A stretch of 64,000 bases of DNA from Cyanoderma ruficeps (GCA_008694505.1 VZDJ01000219.1:13515261-13579260); one strand, 5' to 3'; counted from the first letter of the stretch, positions 33,908-47,028 are shown. The notes: a model not told the origin generated them from the sequence alone. A program made the numbers and translations.

Positions 33908-35208
33908 CTTTTTTCTGTCTCTCCCAGGTGACACAGTTCCCCTGTGGCAGTGACAGCCCAGTTTTCCCAGCTTTTCCCTGCTCCCCTTGGCTTGGCTTGT
34001 GGCAAAGCGTTCCTGGGGAATAACCAGGGTGGTTTAGCAGATGGACAAAGGCTGAAGAGCAAATTGTTTTAACCAACCTCCCTTTTTTTTTTTATTTCCT
34101 GAGGACACCAAGTTCTTACTGAAGTGGTAAAGCAACATCCATCATTTCCCAAGGCAGCAGCCTTGACTCCGAGGAGCTTCTGGGGCTTTTTTGGATGCCT
34201 TTTTGGGGAATCAACATGCACAGCAGCCTGGCCTTTCCCCAGGGGCATTTGTGCTTGCTGCCAGTTCCAGGATATTCAGGGAATCCACGGATTTTATAAA
34301 CCAGCGGGTAAAAAAGGATCAACTTCCTCCAGTCCCCCTGGGCATTGTGTTCCTCTGGAGAAGGTGCCAGGGACCATCTGGTGTTTTAGTGGTGTTGGAA
34401 AAATGAGAGGTGGTCCCTTCTAGCAAAGTTGAATGTTGATGGCCTGGTAAATGTCGTATCCAGTAGGGAAAATAAAGGTGGAAATCTTGTTTCCTGCCCC
34501 AGCTGCCGGGGCCTTTCCCAGGAGTTTCCCTGCTCTTCCAAGCTGGACTCCACAGTGAATTTCATTTGGAGCGAGCAGAAATGAATCCTCTTGAGATGAG
34601 GATGGACAGGGATTGCTTTCCGTGGATGTGATCAGATCCTGGCTCACTTGATGGGTGTTTAACACCTGGTTTAGTGTGTGGGGGCCAAACCCCACAGAAA
34701 GGAGCTTGAAGGTCAGCGGTCACAGGAACTGTGGGGCACCACTGGCTTCTCTATGCCCTAAAGGAGCTGCCTGCAAGGGAAATCGTTAATTATCCCAGCA
34801 CACATTTTCGTGGCTAACGATTTGGGCTGCTCCGAGTGGCAAGAGGAACTGTCTGTGGGTGTGTGGGTGGAGAACAGATTCTCAGGAGATGCGATAATTT
34901 GTATTTCTGCTTTTGCTTGGCCGGCTCTGGCACGGACCCGCTCGGCTCCGCCGCTTGTGCTGGGCTTTGTAAAACAAGAAATTCCAAGGAGTTTGTCACC
35001 TGGTCACAGCCACGGGGACTGGGGTTGTGGAAGGGGTTTGTCCATTTGTAGAGCTGGAAAGCTGCACCTGTTTGGCCTCCTGTGGATGATGTTCCCTGTC
35101 AAAGATCTCGGCTGTGAGCTGGATCCCACCGTGTCCCCTCTCCCAGGCCGCTCTGCAGGGCTGGGGACATTTTTTTTTTGTTTTTCAGCATTTGGGAAGA
35201 TGCTCTGA
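33908..35208. other. Unique non-coding DNA
   Basis: No repeat or exon recognised apart from T runs at 34084-34095 and 35170-35186. Confidence 0.6.
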
Positions 35209-35289
35209 ACCTTTTCTTTCATTCTCTGCACCTTTTCTTTCCTTCTCTGCACCTTTTCTTTCATTCTCTGCACCTTTTCTCTCATTCAT
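35209..35289. repeat. 21-bp pyrimidine-rich tandem repeat, four copies
   Basis: Units begin with ACCTTTTCT at 35209, 35230, 35251 and 35272, exactly 21 bp apart, and differ at one or two positions. The pure-pyrimidine cores interrupted by TCTGCA make an H-DNA-like tract. Both strands read repeat peptides because the period is a multiple of three. Confidence 0.96.
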
Positions 35290-38200
35290 TTCTTTCACCC
35301 TGCTGTGCCCCAGAGCTGCCTTCAGCTCCTCCTGCCACAAGTTCCTGCAGCCTGTGTCCCCCCCTGAGCACGGCCAGCCTGTGACAGCCACCCCTGGCCC
35401 CCTTTGCTGCTAAATCAGACCAAAACCAGACACTGGCTGCTCCCTGGTGTTTGCAGAACCCACCAAGGCTGGAAAGAGCTCCAAGAACACCCTGGAAATG
35501 TCCCCTGTGGGCCCTGCTGCCACCGGGGACTGCAGCCTTTGTCCCTCTGGACTGGAGGGACATCAACAAAGGAGGGGGAAAAAACAAAAAAAAGAGTTTT
35601 TCTGCCCAGTGCCTTCCCCATTTATTCCCAGGTTTGTGTACAAGCACTGGAGCCGTTGTCAGGGTGGGTTTCCCCCCAGGAGAGGGCCTGGAGGGAAGGA
35701 AAGAGCCTTGGGGAGGGTGAAACCCACCCTCCACCCCAGCTCCATGTTGGGTTGCTACTGTTGAAATGTGACTAATGCTAAAAATAATCCCGGTGTTGCT
35801 ATAGAAACTTGCAGGGTTGCTACGTGTGAACCTGGAGAGGATTGTACCCTCCTCAGAACATTGTTTTTTCCCTTTCCCCTCAGCCCTGCTCACCCCAGAC
35901 AGGACCAGCACAGCCTTGCTGGGTTGCCACAGCTTTTTTTGTTGTTGTTGTTGTGCCAGAGGATGGGATGGGAGGTCATTATTATTTTTCCTACCCCCTT
36001 TTTTATCGACTTCTGTTCCTTCCAGCCCCTTCTGAGATCGATTTTTGAGTCCATGTGTGCATCCCATCTCCTGCTCCTTCCTTAGGTGTGGTGAGGAGCA
36101 GCTCCTCCACCTCCCCAACCCTCTGCCAAGTTTTCCCTGCTTCCCATCTGTAGGGGAGGAAAAGGATCTGTTGTGAACTCCCTTCAGGTCTGGAGATGAA
36201 AAAGTGCTTTTTTATTCATTAACTTTATACCAGTGCCCCAATCTGCCATGCCCACCTTCCTGTCCCTCTCAGCTTTGGGAGCTCCTGTGCACGAAGCTGA
36301 GGTTTTCCACGGTTTTTTGGGGGAAAAAAAAACAAACAAAAAAACAATCAGGGGATCAGTTGATGTTTTTCCAGGCTGGAAACTTGCAGTGAGTTTGGAA
36401 AAGGAGCTGGGATTAACCCAGTGACTGAGTGACCACAGCCCCTGACGGACAGTCTGGCTCCTACACAAATTATCCTCCAAGGCAGAGAGAGGTTTCCCCC
36501 TCAGAGCTGCCACGGCTTTTCCTCAGCTCCATCGAGTGCTATGCCTGGGAATCTGGGAACAAAGCAGTGACCTCCTGTCTGTGCTCCAAATTTGTGGAGC
36601 TGAGTCCTTGGGGTCACGTTCACTGTCGTGACAGTGTCTCGCTGCAGTGACCTGGGGGTGAGGCAGGGGAAAGCAGACAGACAAAGAAGAATTTTTATTT
36701 CCCAGAAGGAAAAAAAAAAAATCTTCTTTTAAAATCCTTTTCGAGTTTGTCGCTTTGAAAGCCTCTTTCTTGCCCTGGGAGTTTTCAGAAGGAATTTAGG
36801 ATTTTTACTTCACACCTGAGGGTTTGCATTGATGCAAGTCCAGTCCTGGAGGGGATTCACAGCAGCAGAGGGTCTGGAGACCTTTCAGTCCCACCTCTGC
36901 TCAAAAACATTTGTTCCCTGGTGACATCCACAGCCCATCTCTCCATAAACCAACCTTTTGGGACTGGTTCATCCTGAAAAAAGCATTTGAACCCTTTCTG
37001 ATGCCGGAGAGGCAAAAAGAGCCTGCTCTCCACCAGGCTGGCTTTTTCTGCATCGTTTTTCAGCCCTTCCACCAGCACCCAGACTTGAGAGGGTGCCAGA
37101 GAAGGGTTAAGAATAGAAAGACAGATGAGGCAAGCTTCTGGGAGCTTCCCCTTGCACTGAGGCACAGGAACATGTGTTATTCCCTGCCCCTTTGGCAAAC
37201 AAGCCCGGCATGACTCTCCCCACCCACACCCGTTTGCCAGCTGGGCTCCTTTCCGTCTGTCTTTCAGCATCTCGAGCTGGTCGGACCTGCCCTGCAGCAT
37301 CTCCAGCAAACCCTGCTCCTGGCCGGCTGCCACCTCCCTCCCCACCTCTCTGCAGGGGACAGGGTTTTCCCCTCCCTCCTCGGGGAAGGATCCCACACGT
37401 GCCACGGGTTGTGTCCCGTCCCGTCTCGGTGTCACCCACAGCCCCCTTTTGGTTTAAAACTTGGCAGCCCAGCACTGCCTGCAGTCAGGGGGGGTTTGCT
37501 GTTGAAGCATCAAAGAGTTTGGTTAAAGGGCAAGCTGTGATTGTTGGGCCTGGATGGCCTCTGGTTTGGGATGGGGCTAGTGAAGCTGAATCCAAAGATT
37601 CAACGTGTTTTGTGGTTTTTAATGTGGCTGTTGGACTTGAGCTTCCTTCTTCTGAAGTGATTTGGAATGGGATGCATGCTTAGGTCAGGCAGGTCTGGAT
37701 AAAGAAGGAATCAGGTGTATGAATTGGCCTTAAACTGAATTTCTCGAGAAATCTGAATAAAAAAAGCCCAACAAACAACATCGGCTTTTCCTGAAGTTGT
37801 TTCCATTTTCATAACCATGTGCAGTTTCTGATGTCAGGCTCCTGACAGACACTGTCCTTTGGGAACTCCAGTCTGGCTCAAATTGGAACCTAAATCACAA
37901 GGAATTTATTTATTCACAAGATTTATGGCCAGTGGTACGGATGCCAAGGATTTCATTGCAGGAGTATCTGACACTTCTGTGCCTTGATGTTTGCACAGCA
38001 ATTAAAACACCAGCATAAGTTAATGAGGGGTTGAAGAGGCAGGGATGTCTCTGAATTCCTTTCCTTGGCTGAAGTTGGGATGCCCAGGTCCTGACATAGC
38101 CTTTGAACCTGGACATTTTCATCCGGGTGGAATATTGAGAACTGGAGCTGTAACTTGAGCTCTCCCTGGTCCTCCTGCAGATTTCTGGAGGAAACCCAAA

Positions 38201-38990
38201 AGGTACAGAGCTGGAGTTCCTTCAAAGGACTCTGGACCACAGTGTCCTAAAAGTGGGATGGAAAACTCCATGAGAACCAGCTCACTTGTGGTATCCCAAT
38301 GTTTGGGGTTGTCATCCCGTGTAAATATAAATAAGCCCTTCCAGAAATCTGGATTCACGTTCAATTCCAAAAGTGGCCCCAGGCCAATGTTTCTTTGGGA
38401 CAAATCCTGTGAAAACCCTCCCAGCTTTAGCAGCTCCCAGAGCATCAATCCTGCACTCTGCAGTGCAGGTGACGAGTCTGGCGAGGGGGACAGTGCTGCT
38501 GTGTCACCCCAGCAGAGAGTTTCCAGGGGAGGAAGGAGTGCTTTGGTCTGCAGGAACGGGGCTGCCCTTCCCTCGGAGCTCGGTGCTCCCTCCCTGTTTC
38601 GTGTGGGTAATTTACGTGCGCTCCCTGCATCCATTTTTTCCCCATTGGTAGTTTAGATGTACTCACACTGCTTCTATCATGCCTCATCAGCCTCCTTTAA
38701 TTAGGTGCTAAGATCATCAGGGGAAGAACATTTAGCACATAAGGCAGCTCCAGTACATTTAATGAATAATAACAAATGCGCTTTCTCAATTATTTTTTTT
38801 TCCATTCTCTTACAAAATAACGTGTTGGTGGCTTAATCAACAACCTGCCTCTCGCTCTGCCCCAGAGATGGGGGTCCAGAAGGGGCTTAGATCCTGCAGT
38901 TTGTGTTGCAGGCTTGGGATAGACCCTCTGGCAGGGTGGGAATGCTTGTGTGGGGTCACAGCACTTCTCTGTGGGCAAGAAGAGAGTCAG
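35290..38990. other. Unique non-coding DNA
   Basis: No repeat family or exon recognised. A (GTT)5 run lies at 35940-35954 and A runs at 36325-36345 and 36711-36721. A 278-codon minus-strand frame (36118-35282) is the longest here; it has no domain I recognise and reads through low-complexity runs. Confidence 0.6.
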
Positions 38991-39527
38991 AACGGGTTGG
39001 GTTGGGTTGGGTTGGGTTGGAAGGAGCCTTAAAAAAATCTCATTCCAACCCACTGCCATGGCCAGGGACACCTTCCACTAGAGCAGGTTACTCAGGGCCC
39101 TGCTCAGCCTGGCCTTGGACACTTCCAGGGATGGGAACAACTTTGGCCATTCTGTGCCAGGACCTCACCTCCCTCACAGTAATGAATTTCTTCCTAATAT
39201 CCAATCTAACCCTACTCTCTCAGTGTGAAGCCATCCCCCTTGTCCTGTCACTCCATGCTCTGTAAAAAATTCTCTCTCTGTGTTTCTTGCAGCTTCCCTT
39301 CAGTTCCCATCCCTTGGAGATCACAATTAGGTCCCCCCTGAGCTTTTCTTCTCCAGGCTGAACATTACAAATTCTTTCATCTTTTCTTCACAGAAGAAGT
39401 GTTCAGCAAATACCTACTTTATTCTCTAGCTCTGTCCAGTTTGTTTCAGGTCAGCCTTCCCAAGGCATCACCTCCCTGTAATTATCTTGGTGGAATCCAA
39501 GAGCTCCGTGTCCCTCCTGTGTTGGGG
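38991..39527 (-). mobile_element. CR1 LINE 3' region with a small internal insertion
   Basis: Reverse-complement CR1 of classical type: after a GGGTT repeat come CATTCCAACCCACTGCCATGG, GGACACCTTCCACTAGAGCA, GAATTTCTTCCTAATATCCA, CCATCCCCCTTGTCCTGTCA, AATTAGGTCCCCCCTGAGC and CTTCTCCAGGCTGAAC. The match resumes at about 39468 with AATTATCTTGGTGG and AGAGCTCCGTGTCCCTCCTG after roughly 60 bp of foreign sequence (39405-39465). This is the longest 3' region of its subfamily in the window. Confidence 0.92.
38994..39020. repeat. GGGTT pentamer repeat at the CR1 end
   Basis: Five copies of GGGTT arise from the TTCCAACCCAACCC part of the CR1 3' UTR by slippage. It is not the vertebrate telomere repeat. 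Confidence 0.9.
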
Positions 39528-40548
39528 AAAAGGAGATTTCTCCTCACACTGAGATGCTCTTGTGAGCTGTAGGCAGCTTGATGTGACAGCCACAAGTCCA
39601 GGCTGGGATATCCCAAGCTGGGTTTCTTGTGTCTCCTGGCATTGGGTTGTTCATTTAGCTTGGGCTGCCCTATTTCCTCTTATCTCAATTACCATCCGGA
39701 ATAAAAACGGAACGCTCAGCTTCTTCTGCAGAACTCTCTGAGCTCCGTGGAAGAAAGCTGTCATATCTTAGGAAGTAGTCACATTAAAGTGGTAATTCTT
39801 GGTGTTTAAACAGGATCTGATGACAGATGGGATTAAATGCAAAGCAGCTTGTTATGAGGTTTTAATAACTGTGACAGACCTGGGGAAAGTGGTGTGGGGG
39901 GTGTGAGTGATCCGGGGAAGGCAGGAGCACATGATGCAAGATGACAGCTGATTGCATTGCCCAGGAGGGAGGGAGCGTTATGCTGCAAGAAATTTGTGTG
40001 AGTGTTTTGGGGAGAAGGGAAGAGGAAGGGGGAAAAAAAAATCAACCCAAACAGAGGAAAACTCCCCGTTCCCACTGTTCTGCCGTGTAAGAACTGCTCG
40101 TGACAGCGCAGCAGAGAGTGCCAGGTAATGTGCCCGCCAAATATGGGGGCAAAATATCTCAGTGTTAGTGCCAGCCTGGGAATTAAGGGAAAAAAAAAAT
40201 AGAGTCAGCTTCCTGTCAGAGCTGGGGAGTGCAGAATTTGCAGGTTGTAAAGCAAAGAGGACGTTCTCTCCTTCGTGTGTCTTCACTCGTGCCCACTCCG
40301 TCTTGCAGTGTCTCCCTGGGGGTGAGGACAGGCTGGGAGCTGAAAATCCCGGTCCTGTGCCCTGTGGGGAGCAGTGGTGGGGCTGTGACCCTGCAAAGGC
40401 TCTGTCCTGCACTAGAGAGGGATGTGGAGGATGCACCTGCCTGCTTTTGCTGAGGAAGAGTCTCCTGGGGGGGGAGGTGTTGCTTTGCTGGCTTGGAGGG
40501 ATCCCCCCTGAGCTCTGATCAAGGAGAAAGAAAAATCACAGCACCCTT
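39528..40548. other. Unique non-coding DNA
   Basis: No repeat or exon recognised in this 1-kb stretch. Confidence 0.55.
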
Positions 40549-40804
40549 CATAGAATCCCTGAATCATTTAGGCTGGAAAGGCCCTCCCAGATCACTGAGT
40601 CCAGGCTGTGCCCATCCCCACCTTGTCCCCAGCCCAGAGCACTGAGTGCCACCTCCAGCCCTTCCTGGGACACTCCAGGGATGGGGATCCAAACCTCCCT
40701 GGGCACTGCCAAGGCCTGAGCACCCTTTCCATGGAGAAATTCCTGCTGCTGTCCCAGCTGAGCCTCCCCTGGCCCAGCCTGAGGCCGTTCCCTCTCCTCC
40801 TGTC
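40549..40804 (-). mobile_element. CR1 LINE 3' end, second subfamily
   Basis: Reverse-complement copy with intact 3' side: CATAGAATCCCTGAATCAT is followed by GGCTGGAAAGGCCCTCCCAG, CTGTGCCCATCCCCACCTTG and the same body as at 22 and 32.7 kb. It is cut at the ORF2 GRLR region after CTCTCCTCCTGTC. About 255 bp long. Confidence 0.95.
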
Positions 40805-42145
40805 AAACTCAATCTCGTGGTGAGGAGCTCAATGTCATCAGTAACCCTTGTTTGGACCCAGTGCCATTAATAACCATGAAAAAAAACTTGATATGGTTTT
40901 CCACTGGGCTTGTGCATATCACAGTTTTGTCTCAAACCACAACAGTCTGTGCTTTAAGGAGCTGGGACTTGCAATGGCCCAGCATTGAAAATGAGCCTGT
41001 GACTGGCTGTGTTTTGATCTGTTGATTTTTTGGCCTTCTCAAGGTGCAGCCTGGTGCTTGTGCCACCCCGACCTCGAAACTGGTCCGAGTTAGGGACACC
41101 CCAAACCCACCTGAGGCACTTGGCAGGGGCTCACAGGTTCCTCCTGTGATGCAGAGCAGAAAACAGCCCCCTCTGCTTTTAATTCTGAAGTTTCACCCAA
41201 GCAACAGGTCCCGTTTTGTAGCCTGCATCCTTTCTGTGGGAACACCCAGGATGGGCCCCGTGGCTCCCAGGAGCTGCTCCCGTGTGCCAGGAGGGGAGGT
41301 GGCTCCTCAGCTGGCTCCAAATTCCATTCTGCTGCTTCAGGAAAGGGGATTGAGTTAAAATAGAGATCTGGAGCTGCCCAATTTTAGGAATTCTGGAGTC
41401 CTGAGAGCTGGGGAGCTTCAATGACTGAGCACAGCAGGAAGTGAGTTGGCTCCAAGCCTTAAAGGCTGCGGGGATCTGTCCTCACATATAGGCTCCCTCT
41501 CTGGAAATATCTCTGGGTGTATCTATATTTTATATGCATATATCCTTATATCTCTTTTTAGGTTGTTCCAGATCCTTCTTAGTCTATGGCAATTCCTAAA
41601 AAGAAGTTTTCCAGCCTTCAGCCTGCTGTTAAGGAGCAGATGATGTTCTGATGATCATTCCCTTTCCCAGCCAGCTTCCTTTCATCTTCTGGATTTCTTT
41701 CATGGGGAATTTTTTCCCCCCTCTCATGCTGTATTCTGCTGAAGGCAGCTACATGGAACTGGAGGCTCAGTTGATCTTTTTGCTCGTTTCCACCCACAGA
41801 AGTCTGTCTTTTTTAACATCCTAAATACCTTGGTAACAAGATCATGGGTCTTGATTTGGAATCAGGCTTTAAAAGATCTTTTTTTCTCCCCTTTCCTTTC
41901 CCAGATCTGAACACCATCACAGGGGTAAAAGACATGCACCTTCCCACAGAAGCCTGAGAGGGTTTCAGGACCCAGGTTTCCTTTGGTCCCTTTCCTAACA
42001 GGGAATTTAATCAAGGTTTCTTCCTTCCCCTCAGAAAAACTCTGGTAATTCAAAGCATTGGAGTAGAGGAGAGGACTTGGCTTTTGGTGTCACTTGGAGC
42101 ACGGGGACAGCAGTGCAAAGCCTGGCATTACCTTCACGGAATGCT
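40805..42145. other. Unique non-coding DNA
   Basis: No repeat or exon recognised; an AT-rich TATATTTTATATGCATATA-like patch lies at 41524-41551. Confidence 0.6.
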
Positions 42146-42228
42146 GAAATCACAGAATCACAGAATGGTTTGGGTGGGAAGGGACCTTAAAGATCATCCA
42201 GCCCCCACCCCTGCCCAGGGGGGTCAGC
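42146..42228 (-). mobile_element. CR1 LINE, short 3' terminal piece
   Basis: GAAATCACAGAATCACAGAA, GGTTTGGGTGGGAAGGGACC and TTAAAGATCATCCAGCCCCC are the classic CR1 tail, 3' UTR and start of body in reverse complement. The match fades after about 80 bp. Confidence 0.9.
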
Positions 42229-42638
42229 ACAGATCACTGATCCGTGGCTGGGCAGGTTTTATCCCACTCTGGGCTTTGCTGGGGCCACCTGAGAGCACCT
42301 GGTGTGTCCCCAAATTCCACCTCTCAGCCCCAGAGCTTCCCCACGGGCAGAGCTTTGCCCCTGCAGTCAGGATGGGGCCAGCACCACCTCAGTCCTGTGC
42401 TTTGTGCCACGCTGGAGCTTCTGACCATCCTCCAGTCTCCACAGCAACACTTTCTGCAGGCCTGGCAGGGGATTTGGGATAAATATGTGTAGAAAAGGGT
42501 TTTCTTTTGATGGATGAAGGTCTCTCTTATTAGAAAGCAAGTAAAAATAACACAGAGAACAGTCTGCAAGCTGCTCTCTGGATGAAGGTCTGGATTTTTT
42601 AGACTCTCAGCAGAGGGTCTAAAGTTGTGTCAGCTTTG
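42229..42638. other. Non-coding DNA between two inverted CR1 ends
   Basis: No gene recognised. The left part may hold further diverged CR1, but I cannot align it with confidence. Confidence 0.45.
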
Positions 42639-42710
42639 CATGGCTGGGGGTGGGATGAGATGAGCTTTAAGGTCTCTTCCAACCTAAACTGTTCTGTGGT
42701 TCTGTGAATG
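42639..42710 (+). mobile_element. CR1 LINE, short 3' terminal piece
   Basis: GATGAGCTTTAAGGTCTCTT then CCAACCTAAACTGTTCTGTG and GTTCTGTGAATG is a sense CR1 3' UTR and tail of about 70 bp, facing away from the minus-strand piece at 42.15 kb. Confidence 0.85.
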
Positions 42711-45700
42711 TACAGGTGTTTGAGGGGGTGAAATCTGAATTACCACTGCTCCAGGCCCTTGATGGATGGTGATACTGTCAGGTGGCTGATGTAATCTCAC
42801 AGTTTCAAGCAAATCTTTCCAAGTGCCTTGAACGGATCTGTGAACTGAAGCAAGAATTCTTGCGAATTATCCTTGTAATTAAAACGCCACAGGAACTGGA
42901 AGGTGGGGTCAGCAGCTCACAGGGCTGCACAGCCACTCCAACATCCTGTGCAGGGGGTGAGTCAGGGATATCAGGAACATCACACCAGGATTTGTTTCAG
43001 TGAAGGCACTGGGAATGGCCTGAGGTGATCCAGCACAGCTCTCACTGCCTCGTAAAACCCTCTGCTTCACGGGCACAGTCAGATGTGACTCAGGCCCCAG
43101 GGTGATTCCTATCTCTGGCTGCTGCTCCCCAGGTCACCCCGTGCTCTTGGAAATTGTCAGCAAGTTCTGACTTAATGAGCACAAAGTCCTGCTGGATGAG
43201 GGTGTGGAGGGAACATTTCTGGCTTTTCCAGATTCTTCCTTCTCTGCCACAACAGCTGGGAGCTTTCTTTGCCTCCGTGCTCAATCACTGTGCTATCAGA
43301 CCAAGGAAGGGCTGCTCTGCTGGAGCTCCCAGAGATCCAAACGGGAAATTGGATCCCAGACCCAGCCAGTTTTGTAAATCAGACTTTCCCTTCCAGTCTC
43401 ACCCTGCAGACTGCATTTGGGATTGACATGGTGTTGCTGAATCCCACATGCCTGGGACTCTCACAGCATCCAGGGACAGAGTGGAAATTCGCCGACCTCG
43501 GTCCCGCCTTTCATTTCTCATTCTGTTACCAAAACAAAAGGTAATTCCAAGGGGCAGAGCAGCCCTTGGGGTTAATCCTGGAGGAACGGGAGCGGGATGT
43601 GGGCTCCAGCTGGTTTTAGGCTCTGTCCTCAGGAACTGTGAGGTTTGGCAGTGGAAACTCCGGCCTTCCCATCTTTGTTCAATTGGCATCCTCATCCCCC
43701 AAAGACTTTGTGTAACGGGGGGATTTTTTAACATTTTTAGCACTCATGGCCACGGGGGAAAAAGGAACTCTAGTGAAGGAGAAAAGCCATAGAGGTAGAT
43801 GGTTATTTTCAATATCCTTTGGAATATTTGCAAGGTTTTTTTGCCTGTCCATCCATATTTCCAGCCAGCAGACCCTGCAGCCAGATGCACGGTCTGGGCA
43901 GGGACCTGGAATCAATGGGACAATTAAATTTGCTGAATGTGAAGCTTCTTTTTTGGGAAGAATATTTCTACAGGATAGCTCATGCTGGGACAAACCCCTC
44001 ACAGTTCAGGGTTCTTCTCTGTTTTCCCCAGTGAAAGGCACTGGTAAATAAAATACGTTTTCAGTTAAGGAAACAGAATGGATAGTGCAATAAAAAATTT
44101 AAGTGCAATAAAATAAGGGGCACCCAAGGAAGAAATGAGTGACCTCACCTGGAGAAGTTGGAGCCCCAGGGAAGGTACAGCTCACAGACAGAGATCATGG
44201 ATTCACCTGAGGAGAAAATTAGAAAGGGAAAAGGAAAGTGAAGCTCTCTTCTGAAATACATCCCCCAGATGAGGATTTTCTGTGCTCTGCACATCCACAC
44301 TGTGCTGCCACCCCCCAAAACTGTCAGAGTTTGGCCCCGAGAGCAGCATCACAGCTGTGGGAACTGAAACACCTCTCCAGGAACTCCACCAGGCCCTTGC
44401 ACAGTGGTGGCAGTGTCCCCTGAGGTGGGATGAGGACACTGAGCAGTCAAGGAGGTGACAAGGGCGGTGCTGTGGCACTTCTGAGGCACCAGGGGAAGAA
44501 ACTGGGGAAGAAACTGTGTCCCTGCTAAGGAGCTCCTGCTCCCTTTTCTCAAACAGTTTCACCCCAAACCCCATTTGCTGCCCAGCGGGGCTGTGCTGGG
44601 GAGGGGTGGGTGACACCCCACAAACCAGAGTGCAGAACCCACACAGATTTCCTCCAGGCATCTGTGAAACCACCGGAGCACACAGCGAATGCGCCCATAA
44701 ACAAAACCTAAGAGAGGAAGAAATTCCTTTTCTGAAGGCAATTAGGAGGGAGAGAGAAAGAGGCAGAAAAGGGTTCCCGTGTGGGGATTTGTGTGAGGGA
44801 CAGAGCAACCAGGGAGCAACAACCCCCTGGAGCTGAGGAATAAAGAGCCTGGAGGAAACTGCACACGGGAGATGTGGCTGCTGTTAAAATGATGCTAAAA
44901 ATGACTTCTCTGTTACCCCAAACGACTTCTTTGTTCTTTGGTTTGGGTTTGGGTTGACATTGCACGTGTTTACCAAACTATCAGAAACCGTCAGCTGGAT
45001 TTCTGCTCACTCTGTGCCTCCACATCCCAATCACTGACTCCCTATCCCAGGGGAAGGGCCAAGATCCAGGAAAGAAATACGACTGGGTGGTGCCAGCAGT
45101 TTATGGGATCTGTAGGAGAGGCAAGGAGACCATCCTGGATTGGTGAGCTCTCTCCTGACCAGCCCAGAATGCAAAAGGAGTCTCTGGGACTCCGTGGGGC
45201 TCGTGCTCTCCTCCCTGAGCAGAGCAGAGCGTGCCTGGCTGATTTAGAAGTTCCAGAGTGTCCTCGGCGTGGATGGGAAGTGCTGATGCTGATTTTGGAG
45301 AAGGAGATGAAGCAGGCAGGGCTGTTCTGGCACGTGGCCCCTGGGAAGGAGAGGAAGTCGCTCGAGCTGATATTTTTCAAGTGGGAAGGGATGAAATCAG
45401 TGGGGAAAAGAGTAATTGTTCCTAGTTCAGGAGAGCACGCTCCAGATGGCGGGGAGGAAAACCCATTTCCCCAGAGGAGCGTGGCTGGGCATTTCTCAGC
45501 TGAAGGATCCTGAGGGAAGACAGAATTGATTATGTCCACTTGGAGGTGAAGCCTAAGATAACCACACAAAAAAAAATGATGATGATGATGTAAAGGCTTT
45601 TTCTACTCCCAATGGTTTGTTTTTCCCTTATCTGATCTCCACCTGCAGCTGGGAGTTGGCTTGGTTTTTCTATTGTGTTGAAAGATCTGGTTTGCTTGAG

Positions 45701-47028
45701 ATCCTTCCACTAACGTTTGCAGCAAGGTTTCCTTCCAGATTGTTGTCATTAATTCTCAGATGCAGCTGGATCTGGGTGGAAATTCAGCTTTCTGCCACAG
45801 ACATTCTCAGTGACCAAAATGCAGCATTGCTGGAAGTTTCTGGGGACGAGACAAAGTAAAGCAGATTTTTCCCAGTCAGGAGGATGGAGAGGACACCAAA
45901 GATCATTTATACCCCCCAGCCAGGCCAGAAACTCCCAAATCCTTAGATATTATTGGAAAGGAAGAAGCAGGGAACGTTGTTCAGATTTAATTTGGGGCCA
46001 GCCCAAAGGGATACCCAGGAGAGTGGCAGGGAGCAGGAAATGTCAAAGCAGAGTTTTCCAGCATCGCTGATTCCTCCGCATTTTGTGGACAACGGTGAAA
46101 AGAACATTTTTCTTTTCATGGTACATCAGCCGTGTGCTTTGTGCCCACAGACAAAACCTAAATGCCACGTCCTTGCCCGAAGGAGTCTTGCATTGAGCTG
46201 AGCCCTTTTATTTTACACAGACACACGACTGGAGAGAAACAAATTGCGCTTGGTTTTTCTTCACGCCGGCAACTGTTGTCCATGAGATGAAATTGGGGCA
46301 GTCGTTGCATTGTCAGGCTCTCAGATCCTTCCATCTCTGCAGATGCTGCCCACGGGGATCATTCCAGCTGGGCATCTCCTTGGAAATGTTCACAGCAGGT
46401 TTTTGGAAGGGGAGGAGCTCTCCCCCCATTCCACTGCTGGGGGTGGGTTTGGACCTTTGGAATCACGTCGGGTGAGCTCTGGCTGTCGGTGACAGGATTT
46501 TAATTTAACATTCGGGCTGTAGGCACAGGGAAAACTGAGCAAAATGCGTGTACCCAGGAGTGGGTCTTCACCCTGCAGGCTCCAATATCCCATCGGGAGG
46601 GAGGTCTGGAGGGTATGAAGAGAAATGAGACGCCGGGTTCAAAAGCACCTGCAGGGATGCAAACTCACAAGCTTGTTTTTTAGCGTAGAATAAATTTGAG
46701 CCAAAATTCCTCGTGACATGATAGCTTCAATGTCTGCTTCAGGCAACCCTTTTTTCCCAGCCTCTGAAGCAATCATGGAAAATTTGTTGGGGTTTTTTTT
46801 TTTGATTTGAGGGCTGTGCTGTGGAAAGCTGGCTGCACACCTGGTGTGGGAGAGTCGCTGCTCTCCCTTGCCATTCGTTTGTTTTTTTTCCTCCCAAGCA
46901 CAAGATTTTGTGACCATTTAAGGCTGAGAGGTTTGGTTTCCTGGTCATTATTTCTCCCAGCACTTGTTCTACCATGCCTGGCATTTCTGTGGGCTTCCTG
47001 CTAGTTAAGTTGTATATTTTCTATATCC
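42711..47028. other. Unique non-coding DNA, the longest repeat-poor stretch
   Basis: More than 4 kb without a recognisable transposable element. Minor items are a GGTTTGGGTTTGGG run at 44939-44953, a (GAT)5 at 45576-45590 and a T run at 46793-46803. Frames up to about 200 codons (44808-44203 minus, 44938-45513 plus) show no known domain. Confidence 0.6.

Noticed and set aside
35282..36118. 278-codon minus-strand frame
   Set aside because: No recognisable domain, includes homopolymer-derived QQQQ and KK runs, and overlaps several plus-strand frames of similar quality.
38994..39020. Interstitial telomeric repeat
   Set aside because: The unit is GGGTT, not TTAGGG, and it lies in the CR1 3' UTR position where CCAACCC is expected.
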